A stretch of DNA of 64,000 nt from Calliopum simillimum (GCA_951812925.1 OX638370.1:26589964-26653963), one strand, 5' to 3'. Shown: positions 31,625 through 43,233, counted from the stretch's first letter. The notes: a model not told the origin generated them from the sequence alone. Program-made: numbers and translations.

Positions 31625-31831
31625 AACATTTTTGTTGTGGCAACTTTTTTTGATTTCGAAAAAAACGAAAAAGTCGATTTCGATCGATATAAAAATTCAC
31701 CCTTATCGAATCGCAAAATCACGATCCGCTTTAGTTCGAATCGAAATCGAATAAGATGATAAGGGTGAATTTTTGTATCGCTCGAAATCGATTTTTTCGA
31801 AGTCAAAAAAAGATGCCACAACAAATATTAG
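31625..31831. mobile_element. short palindromic MITE
   Basis: About 80-bp inverted arms: TTTTGTTGTGGCAACTTTTT at the left, mirrored by AAAAAAAGATGCCACAACAA at the right, with internal AAAAATTCACCCTTATCG mirrored as GATAAGGGTGAATTTTTGTA. The loop is rich in TCGAA. No open frame of meaning. Confidence 0.7.
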
Positions 31832-33525
31832 GATGATTATGAGTCTAGTTAAAACGATAACAGTAACATGCCCCAAAATTGCACTGCGATCGGTGATGAT
31901 CAATCTGAAAGTTGTTTCAATTTCATGCAGAATTTATCATATGGTTATGGCCCATATACGGGCTTTTTTCTGACATAATTTTTCCTTGGACATATTTCTG
32001 AGGAAAGAGAAAAAAAAAAAAAGAAAAACTCAAACGCATGCCACAGACTCTATTGCTGCAACGAAGCATAAAATTCATAATTTCTGCTTTCAACTGGAAA
32101 TTAATCTTAGCAGCAGCTGCAGCAGCAGAGCAGAATCTTTTGCCACACACAGCAAATGCAGCAGAGTCAGTCGTGGTAGAGATAAGGGCCAAAAGACGAC
32201 GCGCATGCAAATTCATTTCGCATGGCATTTTTTTTTTCACATTTTTTTTTGTTAATTTGTTACTTGAATGACTTAAATCTAATTATAACTGACTGATTTA
32301 TATGCGAATAAGTTGCACTCGTACACAATCTTTGTGGAAAAAATGCTGCGGCTAATACTGAAACTGCAGAAACTGCAAAATAGCGTAAAATCTTCAACCA
32401 TAAAATGAATGGAACGGCTAGAAAATTAAGCATCATTTTAATTTTTCATCATCATTGTTGTATTTTTCCAGTGATTATCATCATTATTATGCGTGGGCGT
32501 TTTTTCTGCACTTTTTAAGTTGAGTTTTTTTATTTTTGATTAAAAACGTCACAGCATTTAAAAAGCAAATTATGATGAGTAAAGTGCCAAGTATTAATTG
32601 CAGTTCTAATGCACACGAAAAAGTATTAAAAGAGTATGAAAGGGGTGTAAATATTTTTAAAAGTTACCTAACTTTTTGTTCTAAGGATGTAGCCAAATTA
32701 TCTTATTAAGCTAGGAAATCGTTTTATAAGATTAGCCTTGGCACGCGGCTCATACTTTGGTTGTTGCTGTTTTCAATAATTTTGTACAATTACACGCTTC
32801 AACACAAAATTTGGGATGGGTTCTAACCTAGCACTTTCGATTGCCATTGGTGAGTAGAAAAAAACTGCAAAAGGATTTTTTGAAGTTCGGTCGTTAAGCG
32901 GCGCTATAACGGTTCAAATTTCGAAAAATCAAATACTATGGAAAAATCGTACTTTTAGGTTAAAAATTCAAATTAGTTTACATGAAATCTTCATTTCTCG
33001 TTTATGAAGTATTCTTAGCACAACTTATATATCGACGGCTTATATTCAATACCCTCTATCTACAATTTTCAGTTTATTCAATTTTAGTTTTTGATGGTAA
33101 AACTTTCATTGAGACAAATGGCATCTATGATATTAATTCCAAACGAAAAACTTGCTTCCAGAGCTACTTTTCTCGATTTAAAGAAATTCACTATCTACAG
33201 CAATCGATTTTGTGAAATGCAATATCCTCTATCTCCATATGAAAAGTTAAAGATTTTTCATTTTATTATGTTTATTGGGTGACCGTTATATACAAGGTCA
33301 TGACAAACGGTCGTCAATCGGCTCCAAATGGCGAAAATAAATTTTCTTGATTTTTTCAGTTTTGTATGTTGAACCTTGATAGCCCTGCTGAGTCGTGACT
33401 GGCCCTTCTGTAAACAAACAGATAAGGCTAGACGCATGAAATTTGGTACAGATGAAAACAATATTACCAGGCTATCTGGGATCAAAAATGGGCGTGATCG
33501 GTTAAACTTGATTTGAAAATTAATA
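31832..33525. other. unique-looking stretch, no gene seen
   Basis: 32.0-32.25 kb has CAGCAGCTGCAGCAGCAG and overlapping short frames on both strands. 33.2-33.5 kb has text like the leader of Helitron-type repeats (GAAATTTGGTACAGATGA, ATGGGCGTGATCGGTTAA). No coding evidence. Confidence 0.4.
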
Positions 33526-33793
33526 CAATTGAGGAGTGTCTGCACCAAAGGGCCTAGGTACCATTTCGAGGCAAAAGTTGTGTCATAATATGAATCGGGT
33601 GACATTTTGTTAGAAATGATAATAATTGTTTTCTGTTTTCACGAAAAATTGACTAGATGGCGTGGAATTGATGGCATTATGTTAAAAAAATTATACCGGT
33701 CAAATAACTGATTATTATGGCACATAATATGTATGAGATTACTTTTGCCTCGAAATGGTACTTAGGCCCTTTGGTACGGCCACTCCTCAATTG
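33526..33793. mobile_element. Tc1/mariner-type MITE with long TIRs and TA duplication
   Basis: 268 bp flanked by TA at 33524-33525 and 33794-33795. Terminal inverted repeats of about 65 bp start CAATTGAGGAGTGTCTGCAC and run into the common GAGGCAAAAGT and CATAATATGAATC motifs. The interior retains the family untranslated tail (TTTTCACGAAAAATTGAC, ATACCGGTCAAATAACTG). Confidence 0.85.
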
Positions 33794-33954
33794 TATATAC
33801 GAGTCAAAGACACTGGGTATTAGAACGGTATCCAGACGGACTTGTGAATGCAAAACATGAGATCTGAAATCTAAGCTCAGATTTTTATATAAAGTACCCC
33901 ATGTTACTAGAAAGTAGATGTACTTTTTATCTTCTAGCCAAATTTCGAAATATT

Positions 33955-34180
33955 TGCTCTATTTATCATTATTGTGATTACTGTCACTACTGATATTATT
34001 GTCATTATTGCCATTATTGCATTGTTGTCATTACTGATATAATTCTCATTAGTGTCATTATTGCCATTATTGTCATTATTGGCATTATTGTCATTATTAT
34101 CATTATTGTCATTGTTGCCATTATTGTCATTATTGTCATTATTGGCATTATTGTCATTATTGTCACTATTGTCATTATTT
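33955..34180 (+). repeat. ATT-GTC-ATT microsatellite
   Basis: Interrupted trinucleotide-type array of ATTGTCATT and ATTGCCATT 9-bp units over about 220 bp. Confidence 0.85.
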
Positions 34181-34189
34181 TGTAAAAGA

Positions 34190-34628
34190 TAAGATTATGA
34201 AGCTTCTGGGAGGTGATAAAGAAGGCCTAGATTAACAAAAAATTGCACCTCCAAAATGTCTAAAATGTAGACCTGAAGAGTCATAGGGTTAAAACTAGTT
34301 TTCTGACTTGCTTAAGAAAAAATTTTGTTCTTGGGTCACCTTAAAATTTAAGAGGAATTTTTACTACAGAAGACTTTTAGCTAAATGTATGAGCTCTTTA
34401 AAAATGTATTTGGCTGGTAGGGTCTAAAAAGATGTTGCAAAGTTCTGTACCTTTAAATTTTAAATTTTTCCAACTTTTTGACTTTGGCGACAAATGTGCT
34501 ACCGAATTAAAGGAAATTTAACTAGGACTCCAAGAAAGGATTTGAAAGTGCATGTTGATAGGACGCTTTTCATACTAAAATGGCCGCCAAAGTCAAAAAG
34601 TTGTGAATATAATTGAAAATATTAACTT
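34190..34628. mobile_element. foldback family 2, copy 2 (one arm)
   Basis: Matches the 30.7-31.6 kb element: GAAGCTTCTGGGAGGTGATA, GGGTTAAAACTAGTTTTCTG, TTGGGTCACCTTA, AAATGTATTTGGCTGGTAGG, ACTAGGACTCCAAGAAAGG. Cut at the centre by the transposon at 34629. Confidence 0.65.
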
Positions 34629-36191
34629 CCCGGTGGCGAACGGCACGACGATTCACCGATGACAAATAGAGACAAAATTATATCATCGGTGACAAACGGA
34701 GACATTTGTTTGACTTCATGCATGAACTTTTAGAACAAATGTCCAAAAAATCACTGATGACTTATGCTGATAATTTCACTGAGTCGTCAGTGTGCTAGCG
34801 GCACGTAGCAGACAATATCAGTACGATTCCCTCATGAATAAGTCACTTATGCATATACTTCCGAGTGAGTTGTAGAGGAAAATGTCATCGTATTTTCACA
34901 AATGATGTTGTCACAAACAAGTCAGCATAAATCCAGAAAAAATTGGTTTTTTTTTGGTTTTGTCGTTGTTTTTATTTAAATTAATTAATTAATATATTTT
35001 AGTTTACATTAATTAAATAAACAATCTTTTAAAACATAACACTAACAACTCAAAAAATACTTATAAACAAATGAAAATAACTAAGTACATATTATTAAAT
35101 ATGTCATAATATCAAAGCTTAATTTTTTTGTGGGTGTTATTCTTGTATAACTTGTGTCTTAGTCAAATTGAGCCTTGGTGAGATATTAGGTGCTAAAGGT
35201 CGAAAAAATCTGTTTTGTGCAAATATCTCACTAAGTGTTGTTTGTAAAAAAAATTTTAGTCCCCAACTTTATGATTAAAAAATTTCCTATAAAAAAATTA
35301 TGAAGGTCGGTCGGACAGAGTTTTCTATAAAATTCAAAATTGTGAACCAAAATTTTGTTTTTAGAAATAACTCTTGGCAAAAAACAAATTTTCTCGACTT
35401 TTACCACCCGATTTCTAACGAAAACACACCTCTCAAGATTTGACTATAACAAAAGTTCGTATCTTCTATTGGAAGAACACTCAAAAATTCAAATTCGATA
35501 TTATCACGTAGGTCAGCCAGCCGTTGCCAATTATTCTATTAGATAATGTTATTAATGTTTTCATAGCGAAACAAACCGCATCAAACTTGAAAATACACTT
35601 ATCCAAAAGCAAAATTCTCGGTGATATTCTTTATGGGTAGGTCGACGACAGAAATCTATTGAAAAGATAAAATTGAGATTTAATAATAACTCTATTTAAA
35701 GCCTTCTCTTATGGATATATTAACTCACCTCAAAACGGTTAGACTGGGTCGTGATTATTATTAAATTAACAGTTATACTTAAAATATATCCTTTTAATTA
35801 AAATTAATCATATTTTTTAAGAGAACACAAAATGTTTTATTTATTTATTTCGATTCGCTTGACAAACTGACAGCAAAAATAACAATCGGCTGTATCCATG
35901 ACTTTTACTCTTTGATGGCGACATGTAACAGACAATGCCATGCAGCCATACACTTGTTATCGACTTCTAACAGACAATTTCACCAATTCGGAACATTTTA
36001 GAATTTCAGAGACATTTAAACGACATTGTCCGGCAAAGATCACTAACTTCCTGACATGCACATTATGAATCATCGATGGAGAAATCATTTCGGAAAATTT
36101 CATTTAGAGAGCCTTATGCTCGTGTTATTTTCTCGATGAATCATCGATGACAATATCATAATGGATGTTGTCGCTCAAAAACGCCACCGGG
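34629..36191. mobile_element. DNA transposon with CCCGGTGGCG ends, non-autonomous
   Basis: 1563 bp. The left end CCCGGTGGCGAACGGC mirrors the right end AACGCCACCGGG. The next about 150 bp at both sides carry repeated CGATGATTCATCGAT- and ATGTCATCG-type motifs in both orientations, plausible transposase-binding subterminal sites. The interior is AT-rich without a transposase. It is flanked by TT on both sides; a longer duplication is not clear. It splits a foldback family 2 copy. Confidence 0.65.
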
Positions 36192-36204
36192 TTATTATTA
36201 TATT

Positions 36205-36262
36205 AACGCTTTACAGCTTTAACGCTTAACAGCTTTAACGCTTTACAGCTTTACAGTTTTCT
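36205..36262 (+). repeat. short ACAGCTTTAACGC tandem run
   Basis: ACAGCTTTAACGCTTA-type units of about 8-16 bp repeat across 58 bp. Confidence 0.7.
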
Positions 36263-36292
36263 CTCAAAAATTTCTGGTAAGCAAATGATCGT

Positions 36293-36730
36293 ACCTCACA
36301 CTGAATTAACAGTTTTTCAGTTTTCAAGAGCTATAATAGCCACATGATCGAGACGAACCTCGCCACCATGTGCTTCGCAACAATCCTCTCTCGCTGAACT
36401 TTTGTTGAATTTTCTTCAAATGGAAAGACCCAAATATTCGATCGGTTTTTTGTTTCGTGTTCATAAGTATAAATCAAAATATCGTGAACTGTGACAATGT
36501 TGTAGACGTTTTTGCAAGGTCCTCCGATTAATTTTTTGAGCATTTGATGGGACCAATCGATAATTTATATTGAATCAAACTTACACTATATGTAGCTTTC
36601 GGACCACTAGATGTTCATGCAAGATTCCTTGTGTGCTTTCGACGACCTTCGCGTGGTTCGTCTTTGAATGAAGTCAGTCTTTGCTTGAACTCTTTGTATC
36701 ACTCATACACAGTGCTTTTAGGTGGTGCTC
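36293..36730 (-). pseudogene. mariner transposase remnant, catalytically dead
   Basis: The minus strand reads, in shifting frames, a mariner-family transposase. First comes the HTH linker (PPKSTVYEWYKEFKQ, then KDEPREGRRK), then ILHEHLVVRKL, then MLKKLIGG..KNVYNIVT and an IYTYEHETKN..IWVF block, then KVQRERIVAKHMVA and a HVAIIALEN end. At the first catalytic block the usual TGDE(S/T)W is replaced by TVHDIL, so the catalytic aspartate is lost. Frameshifts and stops add to the decay. The longest surviving piece is 36331-36543. Confidence 0.82.
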
Positions 36731-37060
36731 CTTAATCGGGAAAAACTTTTTTTCTGTCGAGCAATACACTATTGTTGAGATAAACCTACTCGAAAGTCAT
36801 AAAAAATCATCAGATGGAAATTTTCACGACATATTAAAATATGTCAAACTTTTCAACTGTCATAAAGATCTAAATCAGTATACACTAGGGTCACTAGATT
36901 CTCAAAACTTTTAAGGCAGCCTACGTATATTTTAGAGATGTTTATTTTACTAACAAAATCTATCTAATTCTGGTTTATTTTTATTGCGCTATGCAGAATT
37001 TTCAAAAATGAATCAGCCCTATATGAATAATACAAAAAAAAAAAAAAAACCACCTCATCC
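36731..37060. other. AT-rich stretch
   Basis: Nothing recognised, apart from an A-run at 37033-37049. Read on the minus strand that run is the T-run after tRNA copy 1. Confidence 0.5.
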
Positions 37061-37090
37061 GTGACAATGTTCCACTGTAACGCTGAACAT

Positions 37091-37162
37091 TGCCGTGACC
37101 AGGATTCGAACCTGGGTTACTACGGCCACAACGTAGGGTCCTAACCACTAGACGATCACGGC
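37091..37162 (-). tRNA. tRNA-His (GTG), copy 1
   Basis: 72 nt; the acceptor GCCGTGA pairs with TCACGGC, with discriminator A. D arm, anticodon GTG at 37129-37127, and a T arm with GGTTCGAATCC all fit tRNA-His. The G at -1 is absent from the gene, as in eukaryotes where it is added later. The 3' trailer of about 45 nt (ATGTTC..GAACAT hairpin, then TCACGGATGAGGTGG) precedes the T-run terminator. A 5' CACCTCA complements TGAGGTG of the trailer. Confidence 0.93.
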
Positions 37163-37338
37163 TATATGAGGTGTTCAAAGTGGCTTAGTTAAAATCAAAT
37201 AAATTTTATTTTGTTTAAAAAGAAAAATAGAGCAAAACGAAATAGATGTAGTAGTAGAGAAAGGAATTAAATTACATACAATAAAAAAAAAAAATGAACT
37301 AAAAAAGTTAATAAATCAAAAATTGCAGCAACAAAGAA

Positions 37339-37725
37339 GTAAGCCGCATACAAAATTTTTATATTTTCAATCATAATATTGTTGGCGCTACCTCATGTAT
37401 TTTTTTCTTCTTTTTGGTTGTTCAAACCTTTCTATAGCATTTGGGTAACTCTTTGTTTGTCGATTTCAATGCTTTACTTATTGTGTAAAGCTCCACCTTT
37501 CACTTTTTTGTAGCTTTTCTTGTCTAATTTGTTCATTGGAATTGACTTTAATTTGACTTTGAAGAATGTTGCATACAACAACTCAATAGCCGTGATCGTC
37601 TAGTGGTTAGGACCCTACGTTGTGGCCGTAGTAACCCAGGTTCGAATCCTGGTCACGGCAATGTTCAGCGTTACAGTGGAGCATTGTCACGGATGAGGTG
37701 GTTTTTGTTTTATTTAATAAAAAAA
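37339..37725 (+). repeat. segmental duplication carrying tRNA-His, copy 1
   Basis: From GTAAGCCGCA through the tRNA at 37589 to the T/A-rich tail, this is homologous, in inverted orientation, to 43840-44222. Shared flank text includes AACCTTTCTATAGCATTTGG-type and AAGCTCCACCTTTCACTTTT blocks, with scattered mismatches. Confidence 0.85.
37589..37660 (+). tRNA. tRNA-His (GTG), copy 2
   Basis: Identical in the 72-nt body to copy 1; anticodon at 37622-37624. It faces copy 1 divergently, 426 bp away. The 5' flank is CAACTCAATA (one change from CACCTCA), and the trailer keeps the hairpin with one change (GAGCAT) and ends TGAGGTGGTTTTT. Confidence 0.93.
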
Positions 37726-37758
37726 CGGCAGGTGGCACTCGGGGAGTGGCCGATGATA

Positions 37759-38050
37759 TTGGAAGCTAATGCTTATTATTATATATCTATATATATGAGC
37801 GCCCCTCTTACGTTCGAAAAATAAGTGAGAGAGAGAGAGAGAGCATGAGCTGGTGCGCGCAATGTTTATAAACATATATATATGTATACATACATATATA
37901 CTGTATACTGTACTTTGTATACAGTACGTCTCTATTTTTATATGTGTGACGCATTTTCGTTGCAAACATCCGTTACACTTTTTCGTTGCATGTTTTCGCT
38001 GTTCAGACTCTGCCTCTCAAAACGTCCGATAAGGAAGCATTAGCTTCCAA
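37759..38050. mobile_element. possible MITE with 16-bp inverted repeats
   Basis: TTGGAAGCTAATGCTT at 37759-37774 is perfectly mirrored at 38035-38050. Inside are (TA), (GA) and GTATAC-rich simple runs and a TTTTCGTTGCA pair. No target duplication was identified. Confidence 0.5.
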
Positions 38051-38220
38051 AAAAGCAAAAAATTTAACAAATTGCCTTTGGTGGCTAGCTTGAGAAATTT
38101 TTGGCCACTGTTTTTCTTCTTCAAAATGAGGTAAAAAAATGGTCGTTTACAATTTTTCTTTAAAAATGTATGATTGTTTTAAAATGACATCATGAATTAT
38201 ATGGCAATTAAGAAATTGCT

Positions 38221-39206
38221 ATAGGGCAAAAACTTCTCAAGTGCGCCACCTAAGAAATTAAACGTAAATTAGGCTTTCACAAAAATGATGCTTGTAAAAC
38301 AAATTTTTTTAAAATATTAAGCATGGACCAGGGTATATGATGATGTTTTTTTTTTGGACCAAAATTTTTCATTTATTATTGAAAATCCCAATAAAAATTA
38401 AATACATAAAAATTAAGCTACTTTTCTGCCTCTGAGAAAATTATAAAAAATACGTGAGCATCTTCACATATGTAGCAACCATATACCAGAAAAAATTGGG
38501 GTAATCGATATTGGTTCAAAAGTTATTAACAGTATAGTGATGTCGTGCAAGTCTTTTTTCATTAGAACCGAAAAACAAGGCATCTTACGAAAAAAGCGCA
38601 TAAGGTATAAATTGGTTGGAATCATCTAAGGAATACGTGTGAGTTTTTTTGGAACGATATAAATTTTTTTTTTTTTGGACCAATTTTTGAAAAATTATAA
38701 AACGTCTCAAAAAATTCTGAAAAAATTCACACATATTTCTTACATGATTCTAATCATTTTATTCCATATACACTTTTTTCGTAAGATGCTTTGTTTTTCG
38801 GTTCTAATGAAAAAAGACTTGCATGGCATCACTATATTGTTAATAACTTTTGAACCAATATCGATTACTCCATTTTTTTCTCGGACTTACTTCTTATTTA
38901 TGTGAAAAAAAAAAAAAAAAAAAAAAAAAATATGTGAAGAGTGCTTACGTGTTTTATATAATTTTCTAAAAGGCGGAGAAGTTGCTTAATTTTGATGTAC
39001 CTACATATTTGAAATAGGGATTTTCAATAATAAATGAAAAATTTTTGGTCAAAAAAAAAAAAACCATTTTGTTTCCTGGTCTATGCAAAATATTATGAGA
39101 TTTTTTAAAAAAAATGTTTACAAGTTGCTACATTACGTTATTTTTTTGAAAGCTTTTTTACGTTTTATTTCTTAGGTGGCGCACTTGAGAAATTTTTGCC
39201 CTATAG
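38221..39206. mobile_element. foldback family 1, most complete copy
   Basis: Inverted arms of about 480 bp. The left starts ATAGGGCAAAAACTTCTCAA, then GTGCGCCACCTAAGAAATTA; the right end mirrors it (TAGGTGGCGCACTTGAGAAA, TTTTTGCCCTATAG). Inner landmarks TTGGGGTAATCGATATTGG and AACAAGGCATCTTACGAAAA occur once per arm. Long A/T runs at 38666 and 38906-38930. No coding sequence. Confidence 0.8.
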
Positions 39207-39384
39207 AGAGTCAATATGGGGTATTATTCGTCAGATTTGCACTTTAAAAATTGTTTTTAATTTTATAATTTTTTAGTGATTCTCTGTTGAAAATGATCCA
39301 GTATGTATTTTTAATTTTTTGTTTTGGTGAAAATTAACAGAGTTATGATTTTTTTAAATTTCATGATTTAGGAGGAAAAGTTAA

Positions 39385-40360
39385 ATCTGGCAACACTGCT
39401 AGCTGACAGCTTTCAGCTGTTTCTGAAACAGCTGTTCAACTGAGCTGAGATGCTGTATAATATAAGTGTTGGTGATCAGGTTTGTGCGGTCAATCGGCAG
39501 CCAGCATTTAACACGGTGAGTCAGCGCAGTAGTTAGCTAGGAGTATTAGAAGTAGAGTTAGAAAACCAATTCTATAGGCAACGCCGGAAGTGGAATTGTA
39601 ATTTTGGGATCGTTTCTATAGGCAACGCTGGGAATGATCAGATATATAGAGCGAGCTAGAAATATGTATAAGACATAAGTGGGGTGGGATAAAATTCCTT
39701 TAGGCAATGCCGGGAGTGGTAGAGCTAGGAGTTGATCGTGAGTAGAAGGGGAATAGTGAACGGAGAATACTAGGCAGTAGCATAGTTGGACGATTGTGGA
39801 CTGGTCAGATCGTGAGTAGAAGGGGAATAGTGAACGGAGAATACTAGGCAGTAGCATAGTTGGACGATTGTGGACTGGTCATAAAATTCCTATAGGCCAT
39901 GCCGGGAGTAGTAGAACCAGGGGCTGATCGTAAGAAGGAAGAAGATAGTGCTAAATAACGGGAAAAAGGGAGAAAATTGACACTTTTACTCGGCAACGCC
40001 GGTAGTCGTGTGAATAGGTGCAGGAGCAGACCTAGTTACGGGTGAGCGGTTATCTTTTCTATAGGCACCGCTGGAAATGGTGGCACGTCAGTGAGCAGGA
40101 AATATAGGCGTCCCTATCGCGACGTGTGCCAACAACAGGGGTGACGCCATTTAGTTATCGTGATCCATGCGGCTGTTGACTTATGTAACAATATATTTGG
40201 TTAATTAATAAAGAAATGCGTGATAGCGTTTATTGAAAAGAACTGTTGTTGCTTGATTGAAGTTTAGAGATGAAATTTCCGTTTTAGCCACCTGCAAAAA
40301 TATAAATTTTTGAAACGAATCCTGGCAACCGGCGAACCCAAGCCCCAGCCTAAGGAAGCT
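39385..40360 (+). mobile_element. LTR-like GC-richer block with recurrent GGCAACGCC motif
   Basis: Distinctly less AT-rich than its surroundings. It has a promoter-like start (CAGCTG palindromes, GCTGTATAATATAAGTG near 39452), six irregular copies of TATAGGCAACGCCGGGAGTG (about 39575, 39614, 39698, 39888, 39990, 40058), a 74-bp direct duplication (39734 and 39808), and an AATAAA near 40208. CTGGCAACCGGCGAACCC at 40322 could be a primer site. A solo or internal LTR of an unknown retroelement is the best guess, not proven. Confidence 0.4.
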
Positions 40361-40544
40361 TCTGTACTTCTTCTGGGTTTAGTCTGTTGTGTTTTTCTTT
40401 TAAAAACCTTATTTCGTCCTAATTTTAAAAAGTAGTTGATGAACCGATTTCAAACCCTTTTTCTTTTTTTTTTAAATCTTTTCTTTTTTTGGATTTGAAG
40501 AATTTGAAAAAAGTAAAAAATTTTTTTCTTCTCAAAACATCAAT

Positions 40545-41273
40545 ATATCGATACCTTAGAGCGCTATAGTCCTATCTCCATTTTTCCAATTGTTGGGAAA
40601 TGCAAAAAGAAGATTTCAAACAGTGGTAATTTAGGATTGGCTGCTATTTTGATGTAACGATACATGCAATATTTTTACCTATAGTATCTTTTAACATAAT
40701 TTAATGTTTTTAACCAATTTAATTAATTTCTAACGAAATCCAAGCCAATTTATAGTGTGTCATTACTTTTGCCCTTATATAGAATTCCACTACTATTGAA
40801 AAAAACGACGTATTTAGTACATTTTTTGAATTTTTTCCACTAAAATGTCGTAAAAAGTCATGATACGCGTAGAAAACACGAAAAAAACGAATTTTTTTTT
40901 TTTTTTTTTTTTTTGAATTTTTGAATTTTTGGTTCCGACAAACAAGAGTGGAGCCTTGGGTGTAACCAAATTTGTTCACTAAAATGTCGCGAATAGTCAC
41001 GAAACGTGAAGAAAATGCGAAAAAACGAAGAATTTTTTTTAAAAATGTGACTTATTTGAATATTCAGTGGAGATAGGACAGTAGCGCTCTTGAAAAAATT
41101 ACAGTTTGGAGATAGGATTTTTCTTAATTATTGAATATTTTCGTATTTTAGTGGTATTTTGACATCACACAGTTTTCCACACGGTAAAGAAGCCCACAAT
41201 GATGCCATAACTGCAAAAAACTCAAAATCGCAAAAAGTGGAGATAGGACTATAGCGCTCTAAGGTATCGATAT
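40545..41273. mobile_element. non-autonomous element with about 38-bp TIRs
   Basis: ATATCGATACCTTAGAGCGC at the left continues TATAGTCCTATCTCCA and is exactly mirrored at 41236-41273. The interior holds two related segments (CACTAAAATGTCGTAAAAAG and relatives) and a partial third copy of the GGAGATAGGAC motif near 41064. The family terminus of the Tc1/mariner-type MITEs (GTCATTACTTTTGCCC) occurs inside, near 40758. No coding. Confidence 0.7.
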
Positions 41274-42405
41274 GAACATACATATTATTGGATAATTCAA
41301 AAGTCCCAGTAATCATTAATTCCACCAGTTGTTGATTGATTGATTGTTCGACGATCCAATTTAGTTTATTGTTGACTGTCGGATTGTTCGAAATTTGAAA
41401 TCGGTGAATTGTTTCAAGAACCCAACTTAGTTGGTTTTGGATTGTTAGATTGATCAAAAACCGAGATCAGCTGATATTAGAGCTTTCTTATAATCAAATT
41501 CAGCGTATTGTTGATTTCAAAAGAAAACTCAGGGGATTGACGATTGTTTGGCAATGCAAGACATTATATTGTCGACTGCTGGTAATTTGTTAAATCTTCC
41601 AAAAATTTGTGCATTAAAGATGCTTAATTAAAATTAGACGCTGTCTGTGTTTACTATGTTAACTTATCGTTTTCTGTGCAACTTAATGGTTCAAAATATG
41701 TATATACAACGGATTTACTTTTGTATATGCAATATTTTTCAACAGTTGTACATACTAATATGACAATGAAATGTTTCAAATCAAATTAATCAAATCCATA
41801 TATGTGCCGCCGGGTCAAACTTCAACACAACGAACAATTAACTATAAAATCAACGTTATATACGATGAACATACGAAAATGTTTATACTTACCTTTGGGG
41901 TTTGTTCCATACCAATGCATAGACTCCACGAATGGAAAATCCTTGAAATAACAAAAGCAACATTTCACACAATCAAAGCAATAGAAAATTTACAAATTCT
42001 GCTCCTTCGATGGCAAAAGGTGGATGGTGTTCAATTAAAATGAACACCATTAATTACAAGATATCTCACACAATATGGCGGCAGCCCGTGCTTAGGCTTC
42101 GAGGCAATCGAAGCGTATAATGGTAAATGGAATACCATGAATGAATAAACGTGGGCAAAAGAGAATGCATGGGAGTTCAACGTGGGGTCAGATCGCGCTT
42201 AACAAAGTCAACGTATATTGAACGGATGTGCTGAAATCCTTGGAAGCAGTAAAGCGATTTTATGGCGTAAAAGGTGTGCGCGCGTAGTTAAGGCATTGTG
42301 TCGCATTGAAAGTATGCTTGTGTGTGGGTAAGCGAAAAGCGCCATAAGAAAACAATAGAGTGGGAGTTACAGCTTAATTGTACAAAATTCAAATTGAAGT
42401 TTGAA
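41274..42405. other. stretch without recognised features
   Basis: A 90-codon plus-strand ATG frame at 41771-42043 has no recognisable domain and sits in AT-rich DNA; I do not support it. The 109-codon minus frame at 41128-41457 overlaps a transposon end. Confidence 0.4.
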
Positions 42406-43233
42406 CTAGTAAGGGCGTTACCTTTGGCTTGGCCAAAGTTTAAATTCCCTACACAGCAGTATTTTGAAAATTTTTCTTATATGGGAGGTGCCACGCCCTC
42501 TTGTCCGAATTCACCCTGTTTTTTTCAGAGTTTGCATTTATAGTTCTTAGTATTTGAGTGAAATTTGGTTGGATTATTTCAAAAAATGTTTTCAGTATAG
42601 CGTTTTTGACGCTTTTGCTTATATGGGAGGTGCCACGCCCTCTTGTCTGATTTTATCCAGTTTTTGCTTAAAGTTCGCATTTATAGTTCTTAGTGTCTTA
42701 GTAAAATTAAGTTTGACTATCTCGAAAAACGCATTCAATACAGCGTTTTGAAGATTTTGCTTATATGATAGGTGCCACGCCCCCTTGTCCGAATTCGCCC
42801 ACTTTTTGCTCAGAGCTTGCGCTTAGAATTCTTAGCATTTATGTGTATTTTGTTTGCATTATCGTGAAAAATACTCCAAAAGTTGCATTTAGAATATATT
42901 TTTTGTATGGGCGGTAGGCGTGTCCATTGACCGATTTCGCTCATTTTCAATCCCCCGAGCTTAATTTGACGGCAAAGGCTGTGTATCAAATTTCATTGAA
43001 TTATCTTGCTTAGTTTTCCCAAAAAATGTATTTCCACACACAGCCAGCCAGCCACCCAGCCACCCAGCCAGCCAGCCTGCCAGCCAGCCAGCCAGACAGA
43101 CGGACATGGCTATATCGACTCAGGAGGTGACGCTGATCAAGAATATATATACTTTCTATATCTGCCACTCCTACTTCTCTGCGTTAAAAACGGAAGGACA
43201 AAGTGAATATACCCTGGGTTTAGGGTATAAAAA
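42406..43233 (-). mobile_element. Helitron-like element, family A, copy 2
   Basis: Inverted copy: CTAGT end at 42406, units with GGGAGGTGCCACGCCCTCTT, a (CCAG)n/(CCAC) run at 43041-43092, GAGTCGATATAGC leader, and the hairpin head at 43210-43233. About three tandem units. Confidence 0.78.

Noticed and set aside
33258..33605. 115-codon minus-strand frame
   Set aside because: It runs into the TIR of the MITE at 33526 and covers repeat-leader-like DNA.
41771..42043. 90-codon ATG frame
   Set aside because: No domain, no splice or polyadenylation support, and AT-driven composition.
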